A stretch of 64,000 bases of DNA. Source: Alnus glutinosa (Eukaryota > Streptophyta > Magnoliopsida > Fagales > Betulaceae). The stretch covers positions 6,929,501 through 6,993,500 of the forward strand of contig NC_084888.1 in the NCBI RefSeq assembly GCF_958979055.1, in the 5' to 3' direction. The position numbers and the translations under genes were made by a program. Position 1 is the first letter of the stretch; each line of letters starts with the position of its first letter. The notes beneath the pieces are model-generated. The model ran no database searches. It saw only the letters and a program-made list of their open reading frames with translations, and was not told the DNA's origin. Of this stretch, positions 1 through 13,349 are shown one piece after another.

Positions 1-740
1 TGTATGCTTTCACTGTACACGATGTAATACAACTTTTGAATTCAAAGTATAAAACTGTACCCACTATGGTATAAATCTAATCAACCATCTACCACAGATA
101 CAACATGCCTAAACCTGTGATGAAATGCTTGTTTTTTTTTTTAAACGAATAGGAAAAAAAGAAGTAATGCATGGGTTTTTAGCTATTAACCTATCCTTTT
201 TTCTTCAACCTCTCAGCCCTCCGAGTAGATGGCTAGTTCACTTCGTTCTCTTGTTCTTGTTTGTCTCAAACATTTAGAAACTTGTATCTGATTGCAAAAA
301 TTGTTTTCTAATTAGTTTCATATTATAAGTTGTATTATGATTGAGGATGAATGTTAATCTAGGCAGTTAATTTTCACCTTGTAACATGTTAATTTTAGCT
401 TCATAAAGATGATTCTTACCTAACTAACAATTTGGGATTTGTATACTTATTGCAGCGAACACATAAAAGCATAAATGAAGAAGATGCACACAATGTCGTA
501 AACCGGATTTTCCTTTGGGTCGGCTTGCATACATTGATGATTATAATTAATGATGTATGGAATTTAGGTTTTATGTTTTTTTCATTTTAAGTATGTATTT
601 ATTTTGACTGTTGTTGTAAATAGTTAAAATTTCCAAATATTTTTGGATTTGAATTTGTATTGACTTTGGAGATGAATTTAGGATTTTGGAAATGGATTTG
701 ATATTTTGTTGTATTAGGGATTTTTTTTTCAGAAATTAAA
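1..740. other. AT-rich stretch, no supported gene
   Basis: No coding region is supported here. There is a possible splice acceptor followed by a short open stretch near 455-585, but nothing in it is recognisable. The stretch may belong to the CACTA-type element that ends at 1203, whose other end is not in the window. Confidence 0.4.
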
Positions 741-743
741 TAT

Positions 744-1203
744 ATGTATGGGGAAAAAAAATTAAAAAAAAAATTCTGGACGGTTTGGGCCCAAACCGTC
801 CAGAATTTTTTTGGTTTGTACAATCTGAATTGCAGACGGTTTGGGCTCAAACCGTCTGTAATTTTACGGACGGTTTGGGCCCTAACCGTCTGGAATTTTA
901 CGGACGGTTTGGGCCCAAACCGTCCGTAAATAATTACAGACGGTTTTATCCAAACCGTCTGTAATTAATTACAGACGGTTTGATACAAAACCGTCTGTAA
1001 TTATTTACGGACGGTTTGGATAAAACCGTCCGCAATAGTTTCTGGACGGTTTGTAAAAAACCGTCCGCAATTTTAAATGCCGACGCATTTTCATGGACGG
1101 TTTTAAACCGTCCATAAAAAACCGTCTGGACCCTTTTCCAGACGGTTTTTTCCAATTTCTGGACGGTTTAAAACCGTCTAGAAACTGGGTTTTTTTAGTA
1201 GTG
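744..1203 (-). mobile_element. CACTA-type transposon end with subterminal palindromic repeats
   Basis: From about 775 the sequence is a run of palindromic units built on GACGGTTT...AAACCGTC, separated by short AT spacers. The run ends at 1183-1203 with the reverse complement of CACTACTAAAAAAACCCAG, which is the CACTA terminus motif. Dense subterminal repeats next to a CACTA end are the hallmark of En/Spm-like elements. The matching left terminus is not visible, so the body probably lies outside the window or has been lost. The same family recurs at 33807-34944. Confidence 0.7.
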
Positions 1204-1819
1204 GAATTACACCCTTGGTGAGTCTTCAATATCCAACAATTGTTTCTGCATTATATTCTAACAAATCAATCTTTATATAACTCATTACCATTTTTCTCTT
1301 TATTTCTCTTTAAATCTTATTATTTCATGACTTTGAAACAATTGATAAATCATTCTGTATCTAATAAGTTATATATATATAAAGTTTTAAAATACATTTT
1401 ACAAACGAAAGAAAGTGCTCTAATTGACATATTAAATAAAAAAAAATAATATAAATATTAAAATATATTTAGTTTAATTAACATTTAAATATAAAAAATA
1501 ACGTCATTTAAACTTGTTGCCTTATGCCTCAAATTTGTCGAAGACTATAGAAATCGAGCTTAACAATGAATAAATATAAATAATAATAACAAAAAAAAAA
1601 AAAGAATATGATTCTCCCTTCCCATATAATTGTTGGAGAAAAAATATTTAAATAGAATAGTGAATGCCAGAATTTTGAGGGAATCTTCTTCCAAATGTAT
1701 TGACTGGGCTTAGTTAATAATTTGTCTTTTGGTCTTTCCCACATGTGCCTATAAATAGATGTTCCTTCACCATTGATTCTCAAGCCAAGCGGCAAGTAAT
1801 TAAGCAAAGCGCACTAGAA
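1204..1819 (+). promoter_or_regulatory. Intergenic stretch and promoter of chitinase pseudogene 1
   Basis: The AT-rich stretch holds no gene. From about 1660 it resembles the upstream region of the second chitinase copy (23040-23212), so the promoter was duplicated with the gene. A TATA box (TATAAATAG) lies at 1750-1758, about 60 bases before the ATG at 1820. Confidence 0.55.
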
Positions 1820-3067
<1,248 letters not shown>

Positions 3068-3789
3068 ACTCTTTGACGGAGTACTCAGCTCGTGTTAGCA
3101 ACTACCTGCATTAGTGTTTCGATCTGTATGTCAGTTATCTTCTTATTTTCGGCATGCATTTGGCTGGGTGTCAAGTGTCAACTGTCGTGTTTATTTACTC
3201 TTCTTTACGTTACCAACTACCGTGGAAGAGAATGAAGCGCTCGATATGATCTGTTCTTAAGACGACTGTTCCATCGAGTTATCTTTATGATCATTTCCGG
3301 TTTGTAATCCTTTTAGTTTATCGTTATCTTGAATAAGCAGGTAGCTAGTCATGAGTTATATAAATTGATGTATTAATACCAGTTCTTTGGATTAATCAAT
3401 GAAAATTACTAGCCTTTAATTTCTACCAAACTAGTGAGATATAAGTCTTTTCTCATTAATCATTAATAATCAATGGTGAGTCTCCAATATTCATTCACCG
3501 TGTGATCTGTTCTTAATTTATTCGTTAATTTCGTACTTTTTTCTTTTAGAAAAAGAAAGAAAGAAGAGTAAATAGATAATAAATCTCCAAGTTGGCGTGC
3601 TTATTTTGAAAAATTCATCACTTCTTTTTTTGTTTTTTGTTTTTGTTTTTTTTTTAACGTTGGATTTAGTTTTTTCTGAATTTGAAATTAGTTATTCCGT
3701 GAATTTTTCATCTATTTTCGTAACCTATGTTAGTGTCACGTCAGCATTTTTGCCACATCATCTTAAAATATTATATTTTTATTAGAAAA
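3068..3789. other. 3' flank of chitinase pseudogene 1
   Basis: Parts of 3068-3480 match the 3' flank of the second chitinase copy (24169-24500), for example the segment around CCAGTTCTTTGGATTAATCA. This shows the two plus-strand copies arose by duplication including the 3' untranslated region. The remainder to 3789 is AT-rich with no supported gene. Confidence 0.5.
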
Positions 3790-3920
3790 TGATTATTACA
3801 TTTCACCTGCACAACTTGTGCACTCACACTAGACACAAGAAAGTGAGGCCCAGTGTGTGGATCCCACTTTCTTGTATTTGGTGTGAGTGCTGGAGTTGTA
3901 CACCATGAGTGTAACAATCA
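3790..3920. mobile_element. Fold-back MITE (131 bp)
   Basis: The two halves are inverted repeats of each other almost throughout. The left end TGATTATTACATTTCACC pairs with the right end, which reads TGATTGTTACACTCATGG in reverse. Inner arms share CACTCACAC and CAAGAAAGTG. A short, non-coding, nearly complete palindrome of this size is typical of a fold-back MITE. No clear target duplication was found, so the family is not assigned. Confidence 0.65.
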
Positions 3921-5506
3921 CTTCTCACTTTTATTATATTATAAAATTATAAAATTATTTTTTATTTAAAAAAAAAATGTTAAAAAAGGGGGGAGGGTAG
4001 GAGTGGCTGCCTTGGGGAGGGAGGAGGCCTGCTGGCAACCCTTGGCCTCTGACAGCACCGGAACCTAGCTTCATCGGCACCGACTGGTACACCCACCTTC
4101 CTTGGCTACTATCCCACGAAGAGGCGATGGCGACGCTTACCATCAATAAGCTTACAGAAGAGTTTGCCTGTCAACTGCTAAGAGAAATTCTATAGTTGCT
4201 TAGAACATACTCTTTGATCAGGTAGTTAGGTGGTAGAACCATTTTGCCGCATTCCAGATCTCCTTTACTCGTAATAGAGATAATAGAAACAACTTTCACT
4301 TTCAATTTACTGGATAGAGCTTGCTTGTTATCTTAGTAGGTATTCAGACTTCATTCCGGCTGCAGGTGCAATTGGAGGTGCTGCTTCTTCTCTTCGTGGG
4401 ATTGTAGCCCGGGAAGGTGGGTGTACTGGTTGGCGGTGGGGTGGCCTGTGAGCCACCCTAGATAAATAAATAAAGTACACGTTATAATTAGTTTAAAACT
4501 TTGATCGACGACAATAAAAAAATAAAAAAAAAAATACAAAAATAAATAAAGTACACGTTATAAGTTTAAAACTTTGATCGACGACAACCAATTTTTTTTT
4601 TTTTAATAGAATAGGTATTAAAAGTTAAGAAACCTTTCCTTACCTAAAACTTAATTAAGTCGCATCACCTTTAGTTGAGAAAATGCATTTCTTGGCATAT
4701 AATTAACTTAAGTGCCAGAAAACTTTTCTATTGAAACACTATTTTTCCATTTAAAAAATTTGATTATACTAGAATAATTCCAGTATAATAATTTTTTTAA
4801 AAACATGTTAATATATATAATAATCGAAATTGATAAATATATAGTGTCAAACATATTATATGTTTAATTAATATGACAAAATAACATAAACCAATTCCAA
4901 CTATTAACTAAGAAACATCCAAGTATACTGATTGCTACAAAAAATTAATATGATTAATCCCACACACACACACATATATATATATGGTCAGCAACAAACT
5001 ATAAAAGTATTTAGTTAGATTTAGATAGATAACAAAAAGAAACAAGGCAGATCCTGTAAACCCACAAAAGCCATGTGTTCATCTTAATCTTTATCCCTCT
5101 TTTGCCTTCTTGTACATAACAAGGTGCTTAAGATACTCTTCCTACTCCTTTTCCAAAGCCCGAAATTTTATATATGGGAAAGAAACTATTATGATCCAGC
5201 TTTATTTATATCAATACATCACTATCTACACAAAGTAGTCCTCCTTCGATCTTAATAATAGATATAATAATATAATGTAGATGACGCATATTAAATGTCC
5301 TAATTATCAAATAATACTGCAATTATGTAAAGAAATCATGCTATGGAAACAATCTGCATATATACATGCCATATACTGAACCAATTAAACATGAGATGCC
5401 TAAACTTTAAGTGTCCCAAAGAGTTTAGGAAAAATTTCTGCATATGTTGCTCTTTTAAATTGTTAATGTTGCACTTTTTACTCAACTTGGCAAATACCTA
5501 TAATTA
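3921..5506. other. Intergenic DNA with inverted and tandem repeat pieces
   Basis: A GC-richer block at about 4080-4135 recurs inverted at about 4383-4435 (shared TACACCCACCTTCC and ATCCCACGAAGAG), suggesting a degenerate fold-back unit. A piece near 4464-4512 containing AAAGTACACGTTATAA is repeated directly at 4543-4587, and a related piece lies at 11695-11735. A short CA/TA microsatellite lies at 4964-4985. No gene is supported. Confidence 0.45.
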
Positions 5507-5515
5507 TACAATAAA

Positions 5516-5732
5516 GGGTTAAATACCCTGTACACCCATGTGCTTTATGACCTTTATTTTTTGCCCCCTCAGTTTCATTTTTTATCAAATTTGGTACTTG
5601 TGGTATATGAAAAGACGGAAATGGTACCTCCGTCTGATTTCTCGTCAAAAACTAACGTCCACCCACGTCATTGGACAGGTGTCGGCGTACATACGCGACA
5701 CCTGTCTCCATGCACACCTCAGTCATCCTACG
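5516..5732 (+). repeat. Left terminal inverted repeat of Mutator element 1
   Basis: It matches the reverse complement of 10836-11052 over most of its length, including the shared blocks ATGTGCTTTA, CCTCCGTCTGATTTC and GTCCACCCACGTCATTGG. Differences are scattered substitutions and small gaps. Confidence 0.85.
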
Positions 5733-6405
5733 TGCTTATGAAAATCCACATAATCACATTCAATTATTTAAAAAAGAGGGAAATTTAAAAACTGAACAAG
5801 TCGTCTTCCTCCTCCCCATTTTCCCCAAATGTCTGAAAACCCTGACCCCTAACCCTAACTAGCTCCGGCCCGACGAATCTCCCCAAATCAAACTTAGGAA
5901 CTGAATGGTATCTGGGGTTTTCAAATTTATCATAAATGGTACCTAGGTTTTTTCCTTTACACAAAATAACCTGTTCAGGAACCAACCTGATGAAACAATT
6001 GAAGCTGTAAACGGAAAAAAAAAAAATGAACTTGACCAAAAAACTTTAATAACATGCTCACATGTTTCACAACTTCACATTCATTCACATTCAATGTGTA
6101 GATTCACAAAATTTACATTCACTACTTTGAATGACCAAAACTAATAATAATCTGTTACAATTAAATCTGTTCAAAAAAATGACCAACTTGTGCACTACTC
6201 TACATATCCACATCTTTCACAAAGGCTAAATCTCAAAATTTACATACACCACTAATGGACCAAATATCAAAGATTACAATCAGTTTTGTAATCCTACTGC
6301 GATCCTCCTTGCAGCTGATGTACTGGGTTTCAATTTTGTTCCCGGAGCTGTAAGTAATAAGTATCAAATTAATATTTTGTCCCTAAAGGAAAATCCACAC
6401 AAACT

Positions 6406-9400
6406 TTATGAGAAGCTCACCTGTCTCAACCTCTGGTATAGGTCAGAGACCCGCCTTTCTCTATTCTTGATGGGCTGAGACGTAGTCTGAGGGTTGCCTG
6501 ATGGTTGACCTATAGTTTGAGGGTTGCTTGATGGTTGACTTGTAGATGGTTGACCTGTAGTTTGAGGGTTGCCTGATAGTTGACTTGTAGATGGTTGACC
6601 AAAAATGTTTCTAGGGTCATTGTTTCCAGGGGTAGATACTGTTTTCGAGGTTCGTCCCTGGGACATAGAAAACACATAACATTCAATTATAAATCAATTT
6701 ATGCTTATTTCGTATAGTTAAAAAAAAAAAATTATATTAGAACTCACATTGGTTGGCTTCGTCTTCGGTTTCCTAACCCTCTTGGGATACTTCTTCCTGT
6801 TTGGATTTTCAGGTTGGCTGCAACTTCTAGCATTATGGCCTTTTTTTATCACAATTTCCACAACATACATCGTAGCCCTTTCGAGTGACCTTAACACTTT
6901 CATCTTCCTCTATCTCATCCATGCCTCTTCTCCTGAGCTTTTTTGGCCTACCGCGTTGTGGCTTTGGAATCGGTGGCTGTATATGGTCTACATCGCGGTT
7001 AATAGGCCAGTCACTGGGTCCAGGCATTGGATGAATACTAGAAGCATATGACAATCTATATGTGTCAATTAAGTACCATTTGCTGATGTACTCTTCAGGG
7101 TATCGCCTGTTTCTGTATATTGCACAAATTGCATGAGGGCAGGGAATACCGTTTAGCTGCCACCGGCCACATCCACAAGTTTTTGCTTCAAGGTCAACGA
7201 CCCTCCTGGGCTCATGGCTGTGGTCAACCTCAAACTGGAGGTTATTACTCCAGTGACATGTAATCATCAGCCTCTTTCTTATTTTGCTCCAGCTTTTTCA
7301 TGATCTTAGGGCATATTATAGTAGTTGCATTTGCAGCTCCAGCCCTTTTCTTATCAAACCGATTCATTAGCTGCCTCCGTATTGTCTCCAAACAAGATAG
7401 AATCGGTTGGTCCCTCGCTTCCATCACCCATGCATTGAAGCTCTCTGCAATGTTGTTCAACAATATGTCACTGCAGCTGCTCGGTCTGAAAGCATGGCGT
7501 GACCACATCTTAGGGTCAACCTTCTCAAGGTAGTTGTATGCACCCTGGTGCATTCCTTTGATTACCTCAAGGTAAAACTTGAATTGTATCTCATTGGGTG
7601 CCCTGGCTGCACCCCAAAGAGCATCCTTGTACTCATTTCCCTTAAAGCCTTTCCTCTTTAGGTTGGCATGCAAGTGCTTGACACAATATCTGTGCTCCAA
7701 GCCAGGCATCAGTTCCTCTAAAGCCTGAATCAACCCCTGTTTGATAATATTCAGTATAGACATGTTAAAATATTTTTTACTACATTTTGTAGGAGCACAA
7801 GACAATTACATAAATATTGCCTTTTGACGGTCGGACATGAATGACCACATACGCTCACGAGGGTACCCAATATCTTCCAATAGTGCCCGCAAGAACCAGG
7901 TCCATGTTTCCCTGGTTTCAAACTAGCATTCAGCATATGCTATCGAAAATATGTCATCATTTGCATCCCTTGCAACTGCTGCATGCAACTGACCTCCCCA
8001 CTTCCCCTTCAAGAAACAAGCATCTACACAGATCATCGGCCTACAGCCAAGAAGCCTTGCTTGCAAGCAGCCAACGAGACATACATCCACTAGAAGAACA
8101 CTCAATCCCGCTGAATGTACGCTAAGGGACCCTGATTCCAATGCAGTAATGCATTGGCGTACTCCCTGATGTGCTTGTATTGCTCACCATCTATACCATC
8201 CAAGATCTCTAGTGCCTTTCTTTTTGCATAGTGGCAGCTCAACGGGTTCATCCCAACATGGTAATCCCTCATGATCATCTCTCTCAGAACTTTCGGTTTC
8301 AAGTCTCTATTGTCCCGAAAACTGTCTAAGTATCTATTAGCAGCCCAAGGTATTGATGCCCGCTTGTTGTGGTAATGGCTGCCACAATTATGATTTGCGT
8401 GGAAGGTTTTGATTTGGAAGAATGATTTGCAGTTGGACCAGCTTGCGTGTATTCTCCATGGACAATTTTTCTTGCAAACTGCGGAGACCCACGTCTTCTC
8501 ATTGTGCTGGTATTTGTAGTCAAATGAATTTTGCACCGCAAACACTTGTAAGGCTTTCTTGAACTCAGTAGGGTTGCTGAACTTCAACCCAACTAATAAT
8601 TGCACTTTTTCTTTAAGGTCCCACTTCGGCATCCACTCGGGATACCTCTTCACTCTTCTCGGATGACGTTCACCTTCATCATCCTCTTCGCTGCTCATAC
8701 TGTCAAATGTCTCACTAATTGGGGACATGTCATCTGGGTCAACTGCTGCATCACATCCCTCCTTTGATGTAGATGGTTTATCTCATGACTAATACCATTT
8801 GCTAGTTTCTTCCCTTGCCTGCCGTAAAACATTTTCTTCACTTTCAGTGAAGATGTCTTCTTCTTCTTCTTCATCAGTGACTTCAAAGTCACTCAACTCA
8901 AGGTCTTCATCATCATCCTCATCTTGAGGCTACTGTTGTGGTGGCTGCTATGCTGACTGCCTACGAGATTCCCGGGTAGACTTCCGAACAGACTTCAGGG
9001 CAGGCTGCTTTGCTGGCTGCCGGACTGACTGGGTCCGTGGTTTCCGAGTAGACTTCTAGACAGACTTCAGGGCAGGCTATTGTGGTGGCTGCACATAAGG
9101 CTGATGTGCAGGCTACACATCAAGCTGCTGTGCTGGCTGCACATCAGGCTGCTGTGCTGGTTGTACAGCAGGCTGCTCCGCTGGCTGTACAGTAGGCTGC
9201 TGTGCTGGCTGCACAGCAGGCTGCTCCACTGGCTGTGAACTGTGTTTTGGCACATCATCCTCAAAATATTGAATCTCCACCTCTGAAGGAGTTTGAGAAA
9301 GAAGCAACATTGGGGACACCACTTCAATAGGGACTGATTCAACCTCTTCATGGTCCACAAACACATGCAACCTCTTCCTGTGACCATTTATGATCCCAGT

Positions 9401-9621
9401 TATCATATTTTCATAATCTTTGTTTGAATTCAGACCGTGTATATCTTCGTTGCTTTGATTGTCGTACTTGTAGTACATTGCCGGTATGTCATTGTATCGG
9501 TACCCCAAGTACCCTTCTAGTCCAGTTGTTGAATTTCCATAATGTCCCCTCCTATATACTTCATCCTGTGTCCGGACAGAGACCCATGATGGTAAATGAT
9601 TAGATCAAACATTGTATCCAT
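6406..9621 (-). pseudogene. mudrA-like Mutator transposase, decayed
   Basis: Read from 9621 downward, the parts are as follows. An N-terminal PB1-like region (to 9113) is followed by a tail of PAVQPAQQP-type repeats, then an acidic stretch. The MuDR N-terminal domain (8728-8102) follows, including KNCPWRIHASW. The DDE/MULE core includes GCRPMICVDACFLKGKWGG (about 8050-7990) and GLEHRYCVKHLHANLK (about 7715-7665). A SWIM zinc finger (CGCGRWQLNGIPCPHA, about 7180-7135) and a CCHC zinc knuckle (GHNARSC) come next, then a C-terminal exon at 6675-6406 with QPSTSQ/GNPQTT repeats. An intron is likely at about 7832-7762 between DRQK and GLIQALEE. The frame is broken near 9540, in the spacer near 8790, around 7925, and in a T-run near 6840. 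Confidence 0.85.
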
Positions 9622-10835
9622 TTCTGCACAAAGTACAAAAATTATGTTATGGACAATTGAATGAGTACTAAGTTAACAAGTAATTAACACACTTTTAATA
9701 GAATGTGTGGATGAGCATCCACTAAATTAATAGAATTTGTATTGTTGGGCACTTAACTCTAACAAACTGGACCTATTAACTAAGAGTAATAAAACATAAA
9801 CTTAAAATCATTTTCACTCACAACAACAACAACAGTGTCTTCTCTGTTCCAAAAGAAAAAAAAAAAAAAAAAAAAAGCCAGATTGGGATGAGATTTGTCC
9901 AACCAATAATGACAAGATTTTGATGCTAATCTAACACAGTGCATTGGAGACCATATGACATACTCATTCAAGACCTTTTATTACCTTTTATTCTAATCTA
10001 ATATAGTGCACTGGGGATCACAAAACACATACGAATTCAAGACCTTTTAAGAAACATAATGTTAAACCTACCATACCAACATTGTTAGAACTAGCATCAA
10101 TGAGTGTGGACCTTTTAGAGTCTGAGAGTTACTACATTCAACTTTTTGGAAGTTGAAAGACCTAAAAATTTGAATCCCAGAACCCAATTCTTTACACATC
10201 GTTTCCAACAACATTCAGACAACAACATGACAGAAAATGCTAAAAGTTACAACCGACAAAAACACACAAAACACAGTGTATTGGGGACCCTTCATAATGC
10301 TCGGCACTTTATGCTTTGCCCACAAAACCAAACTCATATATATATATATATATAAAGTTACATAACAACCAACCCCAACACAAAAGATGTATATAAAGCT
10401 TCTTGGGTTTCTGCATATCACAAACAAAGTTCACACAAAGCATCAAGAAATATCACATTCGGGTCTCAGAAATACCTTCTGTCTTTTGCTGGTACTCTGT
10501 CGTGAGTGGGTTCCAAGAAAGTTGGCCGAGTGGGTTTCGGGAAAGTCAAACTGCTGCCTCCGACAACAATTCCGGCCTAAATGCTGGAACTAGCTTTGGG
10601 GGAGATTGAACGGGGCGAGAAGGAACGAAAGAGATTTGGGGGAGAAAGAAGAATTTGAGGATTTAGGGCTACAAATTATCGGAAGTTAAGAAAAATGATA
10701 CTTTCTGCATCAAAAAGAAATATCTTTACTCTGTGTTTTTTTGAAAAGTCCCAATTTTTTTTTGAAAAGTCCCAATTTTTTTTTGAAAATTCCCTCTTAA
10801 GTGATGTGGCAGTGGAGAGAGGCTGATGTTGATGT

Positions 10836-11052
10836 TTATCTTAGGCTGAGGTGTGCACGGAGACATGTGTCGCGCATGTACACCGACACCTGCCCAATGA
10901 CGTGGGTGGACATTAAATTTGGATGGGAAATCAGACGGAGGTACTATTTTCATCTTTTCATATACCACAGGTACCAAATTTTATAAAAAGTGAAACTGAT
11001 GGGGTAAAAAATAAAGGTCGTAAAGCACATGGGGCAAATATATATTTAACCC
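10836..11052 (-). repeat. Right terminal inverted repeat of Mutator element 1
   Basis: Mirror copy of 5516-5732. It ends at AACCC 11052, followed directly by the target repeat TACAATAAA at 11053-11061. Confidence 0.85.
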
Positions 11053-11061
11053 TACAATAAA

Positions 11062-12544
11062 TTCTTGTTTTGTTATTTGTTTTGTGTAATTTTCATCATT
11101 TTCAACAAAGTGAAATCTGAATCACACATACTTACACATGTCATGTGGTTTACGTACTCTCTGACCCGGCCCATATATAGTTTTACTGTGGTTGCAGTAT
11201 ACTAAATGTAAACAATACAATCATGAAAAATAAAATATAAGAAAAAGTAAAAGGAAAAAGTTGTGGAATTAATTGGTGTTTGTCTAAAGCAATTGTTGCT
11301 GGTAAACCATAATGTCGTACTAATTAAGATCTTTGACATGTAATTAAACAGATACTTTCCTAGACTCCAAACAATAATATTAATGGTAATCTAGATCGTT
11401 GTGTATTCTTATTTGTGTGTGTGTGTTAGAAATTAAACAAGGTGGAGGTCTGAGAACAAATCCAGGTAAAAAAATCTACAAAGAACAGTGACATGGCACA
11501 CTTCCAATATTGGCCCCATTAAAAAAAGAAAAAAAGAAAAAAAAATCCAAATCATATGCAACAAACTTTACTTGTCATTTGGCTACGGTGTATTGATTCC
11601 ATAATTGGGTGCATGCACCAAGGACTATATTAATTAATACATAGGGCCTTTGTTATATAGTCTTCTAAATTCAAACGACAAAAAAGAAGAAGTTAAGTAC
11701 ACATTGTTATAAGTTTAAAACTTTGATCAAGACAAACAAACTTTAAATTAGTATTTTTTTTTTTTTAACAAATGTTAGAATATTATCTACTAGCATTTTT
11801 ATGAGTCATCCTTTCCACGTGTGGCAATTATATAAAAGAAGAGATCGAACAAGTTATAGGCACATGCGGGTAGGCCAGACACAGCTGGGGTGGCTGGTAG
11901 GAGCCATGACCCCCCTAGTTCATTTGACAAACAAAACAAAACAAAATAAAATAAAATAAAATAACAAATATATAGTTTGATTTTCAGTTTATTTGGCCCC
12001 TACCTATTAAAATTTTTGGCCCTACCCATTAGAAATTTTGGTCCATTTTTACGATTAAAGTGTGGAGGAATAAACCATTTAAAGCTTATATGTGTCGATT
12101 GGTTCTTAATTTGTGAAACGGTCTATAATTTGTGGAGAAATAGAAATGAATTAAAATATGAGTACATGCCGAAACCAAATGAGCAAATTTCTTAGCATAT
12201 TTTTTTGGAGGTTCCTTCTTGAGTGCTGAGAACTTGGGAAGAGGGAGATTTTTTTAAAAAAAAAAAAAATCTTGAAAATATTGATTTTTGCAGAAATTGA
12301 AATCTTAATAAAGAAATTTTGGGTTAATAAGCGGTTCAACTACGCCGTGAAAAACACTACTCCACCATATTATGACTGATATTACCTATTGAATGAAATG
12401 AAATATTGGTTTATGTTGTAGATGATGTAGTGTAGAGTTAAGAAGAAAAAGAAGAAGAAGAAGAAGAAGAAAAAAGAAAAAATGAAGTTTTTTTTTTTTT
12501 TTTTCTTTCTTTTTCTACACACAGAAGAGACTCAAGAATACGTT
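11062..12544. other. Intergenic DNA between the two Mutator elements
   Basis: AT-rich, with short homopolymer and GAA tracts (12440-12510). It carries a further copy of the dispersed AAGTTTAAAACTTTGATC segment (11715-11735) and the LINE fragment listed separately. No host gene is supported. Confidence 0.45.
11977..12200 (+). mobile_element. LINE fragment (C-terminal end of ORF2)
   Basis: The translation contains ETVYNLWRNRNELKYEY, followed by PNEQI. This resembles the motif near the end of plant L1-type ORF2 proteins (a VY-x-W-x-x-RN pattern). Only about 70 codons survive and no 5' part or tail is seen. The same motif type occurs on the minus strand near 25340-25400. Confidence 0.4.
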
Positions 12545-12553
12545 GAAAACTTG

Positions 12554-12645
12554 GAGTAGTGATAGGCAGGGGCCATCCTGCCGGCCCCTGCCCGGCCCTT
12601 TCCTACGTGGAAAGGGCCATGTCAGTTTTACTGTTTTTTTTTTCT

Positions 12646-12693
<48 letters not shown>

Positions 12694-13262
12694 AAATTCA
12701 AAACAAATGGTCGACTCATCTAATCCCATTTTCTTCATTTCAGTTCAGACGTTCCCCCCATTTTTTCCCTCCCTCTCTCCATCTGCCCATTTTCTTCCCA
12801 CCGCCGACCGCGAAGAACGACCCGCCACCGCCGTTCTCCACGCACAACCGGCCGCGCTGTTCTCCGCCGGTTCCATCGACCCATTTCCGGCCCAGAACGA
12901 CCCAACGCCGTCGTTGTTCCAGTTCCGGGGCCGCGCCGTTCTCCACCTCCGGCCGAAACGCACGACCCAACGCCGTCGTTGTTCCAGTTCCGGGGCCGCG
13001 CCGTTCTCCACCTCCGGCCGAAACGCACGACCCGTCGACCCATTTCCGGCCCAGAACGACCAAACTCCGTCGTCGTTCCAGTTCCGGCGGCCCGCCACCG
13101 CCGTTCTCCACGCACGACCCGGCACCATCGTTCTCAACGCACGACCCAACTCCGTCGTTCTTCCAGTTCCAGCGGCGACCAGCTAAACCATTCGTTCTCC
13201 ACCGTCGTTCTCCACCTCCGGCCAACACTTAGGGTTCCGGCGACCCATTTCCGGCTCTGGTA
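12554..13262 (+). repeat. Left long terminal inverted repeat of Mutator element 2
   Basis: GC-rich and inverted relative to about 22050-22725. After the outer ~100 bp there is a long A run (about 12653-12688), then a block of CCGGCC/GTTCTCC motifs. A 65-bp unit starting CCCAACGCCGTCGTTG is tandemly repeated at 12901 and 12966, with a partial third copy. The two ends differ in the number and order of these internal units. Open frames here in all phases are a by-product of GC richness. Confidence 0.85.
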
Positions 13263-13349
13263 CCGATCTCCCCCATTTTTGCGTTTTTTCAGTTATTTTC
13301 AGAGTTGCTTTAGTTCTTTGCTGTGATTTGTTGTTTTTGGCTATTGGGT

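Larger units (their letters stand above)
5516..11052 (-). mobile_element. Mutator-like element 1 (mudrA type), 5.5 kb
   Basis: The element is bounded by inverted ends of about 215 bp and by a perfect 9-bp direct repeat TACAATAAA at 5507-5515 and 11053-11061, the size made by Mutator transposases. The left end starts GGGTTAAATACC and the right end, reversed, starts GGGTTAAATATA. Inside is a mudrA-type transposase gene on the minus strand that has decayed. Perfect target repeats point to a fairly recent insertion, while the gene damage suggests it no longer makes its own transposase. The part beyond the gene, 9622-10835, has no other recognisable gene. Confidence 0.9.

Noticed and set aside
455-590. 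Last exon of a gene entering from the left
   Set aside because: An acceptor-like sequence and a short open stretch only; no recognisable protein.
9067-9387. Cys/Ser-repeat open frame
   Set aside because: Alternate frame of the PAVQPAQQP repeats of the mudrA gene.
12543-13326. Long open frames rich in Pro, Arg and Ser on both strands
   Set aside because: All phases are open because of the GC-rich repeats in the transposon inverted ends; the same holds for 22011-22720.
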